Shown here piece by piece: positions 12,701-24,700 of a stretch of DNA of 47,574 nt. Origin of the DNA: Tubulanus polymorphus (lineage: Eukaryota > Nemertea > Palaeonemertea > Tubulaniformes > Tubulanidae); NCBI RefSeq assembly GCF_964204645.1, contig NW_027437485.1, positions 1 through 47,574 on the forward strand, written 5' to 3'. The notes under the pieces are model-generated. The model made no database searches, was not told the origin of the DNA, and worked only from the letters and a program-made list of their open reading frames with translations. The position numbers and the translations under genes are program-made. Positions within the stretch are counted from its first letter, which is position 1, and every line of letters begins with the position of its first letter.

Positions 12701-15700
12701 GTGTTTTAGGGCCTTTTCACGGTCTAATTCACAGAAGCATGAGAAGTCGTGAGCCAACCACCTAGTACAGAGAACGACGAGCTGCTACGCGGTATAGCAT
12801 GCTTTTGAAAAGATTTTTGTTAAGCAAAGAAGTGGGGCGGCTTTGGCCGCCCCTGCCGCCCCTGTTCTGACGGCCCTGGACTTAGTCCGCCCCAAAATTT
12901 GGAACGGACCTGATTCGCTCTTTTAGGTTAGTCTAAATAAATTTAGTACAAATGGGACCAGACACAATAGATAAGCACTCAGCTTGGATATTTGACCTCT
13001 GATGAAATTTTTGTAAATATTCCCTAAAAAAACCCCTAAAATTCTGGAAAGACCAATCTGTAGGAACCATGTATTTCTATGTTACATTCATACCTATGCA
13101 TATTTTGTTACCACAATCGATTGGAAAATTGTAGCTCATGACATGGTCTATTGTTGTGGTGAGTTTCAAGGACATTAGTTATTCTATATGGTCACTAGGG
13201 GTGTTGAATATAATAACTTAGTATTTCCTAATTATATTGGTACCTAGGCATATTTTGTTACCATGATCGATTGCAATGTTGTAGCTCATGACATGTTCTA
13301 TGATTATGGTGAAATTCAAGGTCATTGGTCATCGCATATGGTCACCAGGGGGCGTTGAGTGGTGGAATAACTTAGTATTTCCATATTTATGGTAACTAGG
13401 CATATTTTGTTACCACAATTAATTACAAAATTGTAGCTGCTGACATGTTTTATGATTGTGGTGAGTTTCAAGGTCATTGGATGGGGCGTTGAATATTGAA
13501 ATTGTTAGATTGTTCAGCATCTGAAACCACTTCCCAAGTGGGCATGGTGTCCCTGGACCCCTAGTTAGAAAATTCTTTTACTTTCATTGGGTGCTTGCGT
13601 TAGCAGCCATTTGAAAAATCTCCGTTTGAACATATATAGTTTTCAGTTTAAATGTCTAAAACTTAAAAACCGCTTTTCTGTAAAATAAATTCTAAATCGA
13701 ATTGAAGACTGGTTCCCTGTCTCTTCAAAGAGCCAGGGGCGGTAGTCTATGATGGCAATAAACTTCATCGGATGATCGTAGTGGATTGTCATTTGAAGGA
13801 AATGCAACTTATTCTTGCTTAATGTCTTTATTATTATAGTAAGAAAAATTGTGGCTCCTATCTATTTTAGTGTTCACTTCTCTTCACCGGAAGTCACTCG
13901 AGTTAGTCACATTTTTTCTTTCAGCTGTAAATTTTTCTATCATTTCAACACAATCCGATAAGTAATCTAGCAATTATCAACATGATGATAGATTCCGTTA
14001 ATACACTACAATATTCAAATAACAACTATCCAAAAGCTTGCACTTACTTGGTCTGCGTCTACAATAAAACCATTCCGATTCCCAGTCCCCGTGCCTAACA
14101 TTTCATGTAACGATGTAAGACAACACCGATCTCTTAGCTCTTTAAAAAGTAATCAGGTCAAAGTTTGATTAATTCTACTACAGAAATACAAAACCAACAA
14201 GCAAGCTTTCAGTACAACCATGTCAGCAAGCCCATTTTTAGAATTTCTTTCTTGTTAAGGGTTACCGTTATCACCACTTATGTTGCATAACAGTTTTTTT
14301 CAGGCCATTCAGCATCCTATGGGCTATTGCATTCACTTTTAAACCGTTTGTCCGTAGACAGAATCCAGTCACTTAGTTATTTTGGAAAGTTTTGAGAACG
14401 CTTCAATGGATTGTCTTCATGTTTGGTTTTAACTTGTTCCACCTGAGACACGTCTTCAGCCCAAAAACTGGCCTGGTCAGAATATAGATGGCCAACTGGC
14501 AAACATTGTTGTTTGCCGTAATCAGCACTTTTTACACATTTTTGAAATGTGTAAAATTTTCAAATTTGAAGATGCTTCAATCTGATCTTGATCTTTCATA
14601 TGAGCATGTATCCCCCAGGGACCAAATTGATTTGGCCTATCCAGTATCTTGATGCACTAGATAAGTTTGGTAGGTACCTGTGAAACTTGTGGAAAGATGC
14701 TTAAAAATCATTGCACAAGGGACATGAATATTTTCACCTGTCGTTCAGGCAGGAATTCAATGAGATTGGGGAGTTATTACTCTATCATTATGTATCTTTG
14801 TAGAGCGTAAATTCTTTTGTAGGTAGCACATTTCAAAGACTGGATTCCAAAAGCTTTTCCAGGAGCAAGTGATCTCATTCTTGATGCAGAAGTTCTTCTT
14901 ATTGATACAAATACAGGAAAACCATTACCATTTGGTACTTTAGGTGTTCATAAGGTAAGTTGTGTTAAAAGATGGTTTATTGTTAATTCAAGTGAACTTC
15001 AAACCAGTCACAATGATTGTTGACCGTGGTTGTATGGCTTTTTTTTGTTTGATAATGTGTGAAAAGGATGCATATTTCTTACACTTGTTTTTCAGAAACA
15101 AGCATTCAAAGATGCCAATGTCTGCCTATTTGTATTTGACTGTGTGCATTATAATGGAGAAAATCTTTTGAACAAGTAAGTTCCTCTTACGTAGAAACAG
15201 GCTAGACACTTAGCTAGGAATGAATATGTCATTGTCCATATGTGGCCACCCCAAGTACATTGCCAGTCCGACTAGCGAGGTTCCACAGGTACTTTATACG
15301 GACGGGACAGATCCAGGAATTTAGAAAGGGGGTTTATATCTGAAAAGGTGTTTTATATTCTTTTTAGCCCACTTGGGACTATGAGCTCTGGGGGGATGTT
15401 AACGTACCTGTATTTACCCCCTTTCATGATAAACAAGCAAATCTTCAGCCAACAAAGTATACTTTATTGATTGTCAAGATAAAACTAAACCCACTTCGTA
15501 CAAATTAAAAGAATTCTAGAATCAAGAATTTATTGTATCTAAAAGTTTTGATCTTGCTCTAGAGAGCATCGTCGGGTGTGAGATTATGACTAAAAACGAG
15601 GGGTATATATACAGGGGAGAACAGGTAAATTTAGTTAATTTACCTGAGCAGATAAACTGCATTTTAAAAATCGCTATCTCCAAGGCCAAACGAACTTTCT

Positions 15701-18700
15701 TTAATTCTAAATCTCTAGAAAATACAAAAAGCATATTTCCGTCGACTACTGTACCCTTTCCTATGGTTTTTGCCAATATTTTCTAAATTTGGATTGATCG
15801 CCAATGGTTTTTCTATACGACCCGGCCCTGCGGTATTGCATTAAGCCACCGGCGAAATCCGTCATCTTTTTTCTTGGCGTTCTTGTACATGAACGCGTTG
15901 GATTTTTTCGCCAAAAAAAATCAAAGGAATTAGGAATTTAAGGGAGTTATCACTCTCGTAACGGTGAGTCCGTTCGGTTTGGGGGTTATCCCTTGTTTCT
16001 ATTTTACTGTAATAATTTTACTTATATAATTGAATTGAATTGAATTTATTATTGTGACCGAAATAATTATGCCGCCCCCTCCTAAGGGTCAACATCGTGG
16101 CGGTGAGGGATGTGGGCATTTGTTCGGTGCCTGAGATGATCACGGTTCGTGTGCGTCGTGCAGGTGTAAATCTGGACAAATCTGTGCAAGGAGTAATCTT
16201 TGCAAGATTTGCGAGGTTTGGTCCGAGGACCTTTGGATTCGGGCCGATAAGGCTCGGAACCTAAGAGATCATCGTCGAGCTAATAGTAGGGATTAGTCGG
16301 TTTCGGCCGACGTGCCAACCGACGTCTCTAATTCTATCTCTAATCGTATAGCGGAGCGGTCGCCGATCGTTCTGGCACGGTCGGCTTCCCAACTCCGTTC
16401 ACCGGGGAGGAACGCTGGTTCACCGGCACCAGTCTCCGGTCGCTGGTCGTTCACCGGTTCAGCTGGTTCGGCCGGTTTAGACTAAACGTTCTGAACCGAG
16501 CGCGCGCCACGGTAGTCAGGATCGGCCCGCACCGGTTTCGGTCGGTCCGGTCCGGTTCGGTTGTTTTGTCAAACACGGGGCAACTAGCGCTAAGCCCACA
16601 GCAGCTCCTCTGGTCGGTGAGTCAATGGAAGCTTATCGCCCTCCGGACTCCGATCTCAACGTTTTACGGGAATCGTCAGCGGTTTCAAGAGAATGGGCTC
16701 GATTAGATACACAATTATGAGGTGAATGTCACCCTGGAACGTTTTCGTTTCCCCGTCCAGAACGGGTCTTCACGTCTCTTCTCCGGTTGGTGCACTCCTG
16801 TTTCCGCCGAGCTGAGGAAGATTTTGGAGGTCCAGACCAAGTCCACCGTCCAAACTCCGTGGAAAAAGCGTTCTGGTCCGACGCCGGCGGCGCAAGGTTC
16901 GGCACGGACGCAAACAGGACGAACTAAAACTTCACCGCTTTCTCAGGTGGCTACGGATGCCGGTTGGAGAACTAGCGCGCAACTTCAACAATCGCGTCAA
17001 GCCTCGTCCAGTCGGAACAGTTCCGGTTCGTATCGGGGCAAGGGGAAGGCTCCAAAAAGGGGCTCTTCCTTTCGGAAAAACTCGAAATGAATTCTCGGGA
17101 CCAGTGGGAGGTTGTCTGCGGCAGGCAGCAACCCACTGGTCCGACCTTTTCGGAGACGGTTGGCCTTCCCGGGTCGTCTCTTGTGGCTTCCTAAGGCGAC
17201 CGCGCCTGACGAGGTCACCTCCCGACATGCGGCCAAAACTGGGTTAGGGGGCCTTAATCTCTCCGGCTCTCAAGGAATTGGCCGAGAAGGGAGCGATAGA
17301 ACCAGTTTGCAACAAAACTTCTCCCGGCTGGTTTTCTCGAATAATCATGGTACCAAAGGTCACAGGGGGTCAACGGACTGTGATAGATCTGTCATCCCTC
17401 AATCGGCACCTAGACATTCCAAGGTTCCGTATGACCAAACCCAAGGACGTGATTCAAGGGCTCCGTCCGGGTCAATGGGCGGCTTCATTGGACCTGAAAG
17501 ATGCTTTCAGGTTCCAATTCACCCAAAATCTCGGCGATTTTTCAGGATAAAGTGGAAAGGCCGCCAGTTCCAATTCAGGTCTCTTCCATTTGGCCTCAGT
17601 ACGGCCCCGTGGGTTTTCACCAAGTTGGTCAAGTCAGTTCAGAAGGTACTTCAGTCAAGGGGTGTTCAACTGTTCGTTTACCACGACGATTGGTTAATAG
17701 TCACGAACTCGGCTCAAGAATGTCGGGAGGCAATGACCTCAGTCTTGGACTTAGTCCATCAGCTAGGGTTCTGCGTAAACAGGGAAAAATCTCAGTTGAC
17801 ACCGGCCCAACAGTTCACTTATCTTGGCATGGACTTTGATCTCCGAATTGACAATGTCTTTCCGTCTATGGCTCGAGTAGCCAAACTTCAAGAAGCTGTA
17901 GCGGGAGTGTCCACAACCCTTAGAACAGCTCGTTGCTGGTCACGGCTTCTAGGCTCCATCAGCTCCATGGGTCTGATGGTGCCCTTAGGCCACCTCAGAA
18001 GCAGGTGCTTGCAACAATATTGGAAGGTCTTCTGGTCTCAGTCGATGGGCAACTGGGAGACCTTGATTCCCGTACCTCCAACCAATCTAAGTCCAGATCT
18101 TCATTGGTGGGCGACAACTACGAATCTTCGGCGCGGGGTGTCACTAGCCCCGTTAGAGGCTCCAGTTCGTGTATTCACGGATGCCAGTCACCAAGGGTGG
18201 GGGGCACATCTGGAGAACTGTGTCAAAGCCGGGAGTCGCTTCGAGGCCACCAACCACATAAATTTCCTGGAAATGCTGGCCGTGTGGAAGGCCCTGAAGT
18301 TCTTTCACAGGAGAGTGGAGGGCCACCACGTTTGGTTAGCCACAGACAATTCAACAGTGAGGGCTTCCCTTCAGAATCAAGGGGGCACTCACTCAGAAAT
18401 CCTCATGGATCTGTCAGCCAAAATTCTTCTTTGGTGCCAGACAAAGGGCGTGTCCCTGACTGGCACATTTAGCAGGGAAAAGGAACGTGATGGCCAATGC
18501 TCTTTTTCGTTGAGGTCAGGCTATTGCGATAGAATGGGTTCTCCACCAAGAAGTAGCCGATCGGGTTCGAGACATGTTTGGCAATCCGCTGCTGGATTCG
18601 TTTGCCACCCGGTTCAATCGGAGGTGTCCTCTGTTTGTTTCCCCTTTTCCATGCCTTCTCTCTGGACTGGTTGGGGATGCATGCGTATGCGTTCCCGCCC

Positions 18701-21700
18701 ACACCAGTCCTCCCGCGCTTGCTGGATCAAATAGAGAGATCAGTCAATTGCAACATAGTCCTGGTAACACCATGTTGGCCGGCTCAGAATTGGTTCCTAC
18801 CACTTCTCAACCTACTGTGCGACAACCCCAGGATTCTTCCGAATTTCCCATCGCTTCTGTCTCAGGGGAACTTTCGGCATCATCCAAACGGCCAGTGGTT
18901 AAATCTGCTCGCCTGCCAAGAGCAAGAGCATTGTCCAGCGATCTTTGTCAGCTTCAGGCTTTTCAGAACATGCTGCCTCCTCTATCACAGGATCTAAGCG
19001 GCCATCAACAAGTACCATTTACGATGCCAAATGGGGTCATTTTGCGGATTGGTGTGCTGCAGGGGAAATTGATCCATGCTCACCCTCTGTAGCTCAATTG
19101 GCAGATTTTTTATTTGTAATTTCTATTTGTAGTAAAAGCTTTGCAGGTTATAACTATTAAAGGTTAATTTCTCATACATTGCGTGCTTCTGGACGGCCAA
19201 ATGTAACAGGGGATCATCGGATATCCCAGCTTGTTGCAGGGATTTTTATTTCCCGGCCTCGGGTACCGAGGATAGTTCCACCATGGGATCTGGCTGTAAT
19301 TTTGAAGAAGTTAATGGAGGCTCCATTTGAACCTCTTTTAGCGTCATTTGCGAATTTGTCAAAAAAGACTGTATTCTTGCTGTTCTTGGCTTGCTCGGCC
19401 CGTCGCTCTGAGATTCATGCGCTTTCAGTGCGACAAGGTCATATTGTCTTCAGGCCAGCAACGGAATTTGTTTCGCCGAGCCTGTTGCAGGGATTTTTAT
19501 TTCCCGGCCTCGGGTACCGAGGATAGTTCCACCATGGGATCTGGCTGTAATTTTGAAGAAGTTAATGGAGGCTCCATTTGAACCTCTTTCTGCAGCGTCA
19601 TTTGCGAATTTGTCAAAAAGACTATTCTTGTTGTTCTTGGCTTGCTCGGCCCGTCGCTCTGAGATTCATGCGCTTTCAGTGCGACAAGGTCATATTGTCT
19701 TCGGGCCAGCTAAGGAATTTGTTTCGCTGCGGCCTGCTTTGAAGTTTTTGGCAAACTGCCAACGACCAGGCTCTGTTGGTCGTCAATGGCGAATTGAAGC
19801 CCTAAAACATTGCAAAAACAACCTTCCGGACAGGACATTATGTCCTGTGCGGGCGTTTTGTTTCTATTTAGATCGCTCTGCTCCACGAAGGGGTTCGAGG
19901 TAGCGGTTATTTATTCCGCTGCTGGATCACCTGAAGGGTGATATTTCTCGGGACACAGTGGCCCGATGGGTCTCTTCACTGATTAAGGACATTTTATTGA
20001 AGGAGAATCTTTCCTCGGAGGGAGTGGTTTCTCATCAAGTGAGGTCTATGGCTACTTCCTGCGCAGCCTTTTCAGGTGCTCCGTTGGAGGAGGTCTGTCG
20101 GGCCGCCTTTTGGAATTCTCCACCGACATTCATGTCATTTTATTTACAGGATGTTTCAGGCCAGTTAGGCTCATTAGCGTCACTCGGTCCTGTTGTTATG
20201 GCTCAAGGTGTCCGTTCTTTCCGATCGGACCCTTTAGCGTAGAATATTTATGTTTGCATTATCGGATCACAAGGTGTGTATCCATATACATAGTTTGGGC
20301 TCATATCCGCAAGTATTAATTTTGCAAAATTCGGGGGGGCCCTGAGCTGGACGGACTCACTGTGGCCAACCGATCTTCCCTGTGCTACAGTGCTCCATTC
20401 CGTGCTTGAGTTGCTCTCTTTTTTCCCTCTTACCTTGCTATTTGAGCGGTGGTTTTTCTATCTACCTTTCCCACCATCCTTGTGCTAGGCTAGTGTAGCA
20501 AAAACCATAGGAAAGGGTACAGTACTTGACGGAAATATTACAATTTTTGTAACTAAAATTTGTATTTCCGAGTAGTACTTACCCTTTCCTATGGTGGGAA
20601 TCCCGCCCGCCTCTCCGCATTTTTTTTGGGTCTGCTATGACGTAAAAAGATTGCGGATTTCGCCGGTGGCTTAATGCAATACCGCAGGGCCGGGTCGTAT
20701 AGAAAAACCATTGGCGATCAATCCAAATTTAAAAAATTTTGTCAAAAATTCACATACTAAGTAAATATGTATGCTAAATTCACGTGCAATGAATCGAAAA
20801 GTTGGAAGTTGTTCCTTAGAAAAAAAACAGTGGTTTCCTCAGGTTTGCCACTAGTAAGAGAATAGTAGCTCAATTTTATGTTCAAGTATTTTTGATACAC
20901 AGCGAATTAGAGCTGAAAAATCTGATATGAATAATGACTGAAATATTGACAAATCCAATTTCCAGACCAATCAAGCAAAGAAGAGAAATCTTGCAGAAAA
21001 ATATGGTGGAAATTCCGAACCGAATTCTTTTCTCTGAAATGGAATTCATCAATGTAAGTTGAATATTAGACATTGCTGAATTTCTTGAATATTCCGGCCT
21101 ACAGTAGGCAGACAGTTGCTTTCAATCCCAAACATGAACTCATCTGCGACGCGACGGAACTGAGCGCAGGAATTCCAGCCAATGAGAGACTGCATACATA
21201 TATACATTAAAAAATTGTGACCGCTAGTTAGCGTCATTAGTACTTTGTCATAAATTTTCAAATTCAAATAGTTTCAAAGGCAAACAAAACAACTTCAGCA
21301 TGTTAGATGACTGGACAGAAGGTCTCGAAATGAAATTGGTACATAAAAAAAATTATGTTCGATTCAGAGCTGATATATGCCTTCTCTCTTTTTAGTTGCT
21401 TGTTCTATGGAATGAGCGTACAAAGTCAAATTGAAATTTAGATTTAAATGAAATATATTTATTCACAATAATTTAGTTCTATTCTTAAAATTTCCTTCAT
21501 TTGGCCATCTGCAATCGGTTGAGTTGCCAGTAATCGTAACTGACATTAGCAGGGGAGCAACTGGGAGGATCTCCCATCGTAGCACAAATTTTAGTCGGCC
21601 TCAGTTGCTGGGAATCAGAGCGCAATCAACATAAGCTGGGCTGTGATCGCAGTTCGCGTCAGTAGGCGTCGCGTCGCTTGTCGACATCAGCCAGCCGGCT

Positions 21701-24700
21701 GATAAGCCAAGATGACTGCTTGGTGTTTGAATTCAGGAAACTTTTGTAGCTTTGTCCAATAAGCTAATTAAAAAGTTTGATTAGCTGATATGTTAATTAG
21801 TTTATTCTGACAATGTATGAGTGCCGTTTTACTCTTAACAACAGTAGACTGTAGACTATACACACTCTATGTGTGACTGCTTTCAAATGTACTATGAGCG
21901 CTTAGTAGTGTGGTTATTTAAGACTTGCTCACAAACATATCTATCTTATAGCTGCATTATGGCATTTTACCCCTGTTGTGTGTTGCTGTGATGGGGTGAT
22001 GCAAAAAGTAACAAAGTAGTTTACTTGTAGTAAATAATGGTTGCTGAATAATATGGAGCTTTAGAAGCGTTAGTGACATAGATTTTTTAGGTCATCAACA
22101 TATCCAGGGTATTATGGGGTAAAATCTGCGACTAGAAAATCAGCTTATTGGTCTGGATATAAGGTACTAAATTTTGAGCTGGCTATTTTAGAATAGAAAG
22201 ATTAAGTGTATTATTTCTATCTAGGATCCAGAGACATTGGCCGATATGATGATGAAGGTATTTCGTGAAGGACTTGAAGGACTCGTTCTCAAGGATATCA
22301 ATGTGGGTAGCTCCTAGTATGCATCATTGTGCAGAAGTTTCAAATCATATCACTCATCTCATTGGGATTTCTCATTATTCCTAAATTATATGAATATAGT
22401 GATCTTAACTGTAACACATTATTTCAGTTTTCATTACATGACAATATATATGTATATGGTAATAGGGTATATATGAACCTGGAAAGCGGCATTGGTTAAA
22501 AGTAAAGAAAGATTATCTCGCTCAAGGTGCAATGGCTGACAGTGCTGATCTTGTCGTTCTTGGGGCCTATTATGGCACCGGGAATAAAGGTAAGAAAATA
22601 ATGAAATTATGATCTCACTAGGCCTACATGGATTTTCAATAGATTCCTAGTAGAAATTCCGCTACCAGACATATAGCCGGTTTTTAAGTGAGGCGATTTT
22701 TATTTCGAAAAAGATTCAAAAAGTCATTCTATAACTGGGTTTTTGGTCACCATTCAGTGGCATTCCTGTAGGAAGGTCTAATGAAAATACTGGTAGCTAT
22801 TTTTTCTGTTAGGTGGTATACTGCTATCATGAATGTCTAGAAAAGATCTGGCTATGTTTAACACTTTTCTTGGTCTGTTGATGTACAATGTTTGTATTTG
22901 ATGATATAGGAGGAATAATGTCAGTGTTTTTAATGGGTGTTTATGACCCTGATCAAGATATATGGTGTACAGTAACCAAAGTTGCAAGTGGCTATGATGA
23001 TGCTACACTAGATAAGATCAATAAAACATTGAAGATGGACAAAATTAGTAAGGTATACAATAACATTTTGCACTCAATTGAAACTTGTATTAGAACACAC
23101 TGCTAATACATGTACACTCTGACAATACAACAATATCAATCTTCTTAATTCAATAAAAAAATGAAGGTCTCATCTGTACCAGTTTAGGCCGAGTCTACTG
23201 TAGTATTAATTACGTTAAGGGGAAACCAATTTCTAGTTATTTTCAATTTCAGGAATCGAGCAAAGTACCGAAATGGCTGAAGTTAACAAAAGGTTTAGTT
23301 CCTGACTTTGTTGCATCAGATCCAAAGGTAAGCAGAGGTTATAGTCAATTAGTCTGATAGACCTACAGTCCGACAGCCCATTAGTCTGACAACCCTAATG
23401 ATGGTGTGTTGTGTTTATACATGTACATACCACAGCTAACCATAATAGATCCCCAATGGTAGGGTGTTGGGGTAGTGGGGTGTCGAACATGTTTGGTTTG
23501 GGGCTAGTGGGCTGTTTTGAAATGACAAATGTTATGCAGAATTCTTCTACGAATATCTGATATGAGTATCTTGATGATTGATATCATGATATCGTATCAG
23601 TGTATCCTGTAATCTGCAAGGCACATAAATTTGTAGTGAAAAATATATGTATTGCCTTATGAGGGTAATGTGTATGCAATCGATTGTGGTGATCTTTGGT
23701 TTATACATGTATCTACCATAGACATATCTGCAGCGTGGTAACTGGCCCAATAAGATTCAAGATGGCTAAATCGTGGCTATTTTTGTTTTCCAAAATCAGC
23801 ACTTTGAAGTTTTCAAGGGAAATTTTGAAGGTGCTTTGCACAATCATCTTGATCTTTCACGTACGTCTGTATCCCCCTAGTGAGTGTTATTTCCATTTGA
23901 TTATCAGAGACAACATTAGGATAGTTTTGTGTATCGCGCATTACTACATGAAACTACTTGATAATGACATCACTGCGAAAGCCTTTCACTGAAGAGCTTT
24001 CCCAGTGACATCATTATGAAGAACAAACTGTGGCGATATTTCTGCCCTGTGCTAGTGAGTTATGGGGAAAACCCATACCATGTATAGCATCAAAGTTGAA
24101 CATGCTTACGCGCTGCACCAAGATTTCATAGTAATTTTTCAATATCATGGGTGATTGTCTTTGTATGTTTCACGCTGAACGCAAAACCGATAGCTTCTGC
24201 AAAACCTAAATTTCTTGTACATATGAAATTAGAGTTTTGGAACACTGTCTTATTAATTTATCTATGTACTTATGTACTTTAAACGAAATGGGATTTTCCG
24301 GCTGTGCGCTTCACCACTGTAACATATTACTTAAATGATTTGTTGTTTATAGGACACTGCAGTTTGGGAAGTTACTGGTGCTGAATTCACTGCTTCAGAT
24401 GCACATACAGCTGGAGGCATATCTATTAGATTTCCAAGAGTTACGAAATTTAGAGATGATAAATCATGGAAAGAAGCAACTGATTTACCTCGCCTCAAGG
24501 TAAGTTGAGCACAAAATAATTTGATGCTGTTTAACAACATTTTAGATATTGTACGTCTAACTCATAGTTTACCCGTCGAACTGTCATCTTTTATTCGACA
24601 AAATGAAACATCAAATTTACTCATCTATTTGACTGGATTTTCGACTTTGATCTATCATAAACTTTAGCGGTAGGCCTATACAATAGTATATTTAAGGGCA

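Larger units (their letters stand above)
11440..13069. mobile_element. Non-autonomous TIR element (ends TGGTTCCTACAG), itself carrying two insertions
   Basis: Begins tggttcctacag and ends with its exact complement ctgtaggaacca at 13058-13069. Flanking gtacttcca and gtatttcta look like a decayed 8-9 bp target duplication, as in hAT-type elements (inference). An inverted copy at 39927-40844 lacks the inner insertions at 11797-12401 and 12600-12878. No transposase frame. Motifs like ccctaaaattctgg recur at both ends. Confidence 0.7.
10676..13562 (+). repeat. F1 repeat, full-length copy interrupted by a nested TIR element
   Basis: The start is at 10676 (gtttttagcccacttgggac) and the end at 13562 (cctggacccctag). 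The F1 sequence stops at about 11439 and resumes at about 13070 at the matching point (cttagta[c/t]ttcc), so the 1.6 kb between is an insertion. The 3' part holds three ~150-bp tandem units, marked by gcatattttgttacc at 13098, 13248 and 13400. LIG3 intron 8. Confidence 0.8.
15723..20731 (+). mobile_element. DIRS-like tyrosine-recombinase retrotransposon, decayed
   Basis: Order: inverted terminal repeat (15784-15861), Cys-rich Gag remains, reverse transcriptase with RNase H, tyrosine recombinase, internal complementary region (about 20498-20595), inverted terminal repeat (20654-20731). The two 78-bp arms are perfect reverse complements. The outer left segment 15723-15773 is complementary to 20498-20551, as expected of the DIRS internal region that templates circle closure. 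DIRS elements use a tyrosine recombinase instead of an integrase and leave no target duplication; none is seen. Frameshifts, stops and a duplication inactivate this copy. It lies in sense orientation in LIG3 intron 10. The outer left limit is uncertain and could extend upstream of 15723. Confidence 0.85.

Noticed and set aside
12502-12765. 87-codon frame as a gene
   Set aside because: It runs across the border of a repeat and a nested element and has no similarity or splice context.
16932-17247. Overlapping frames on both strands in the DIRS Gag/Pol region
   Set aside because: They overlap Gag and Pol in other frames and have no family features of their own; GC-rich sequence favours such shadows.
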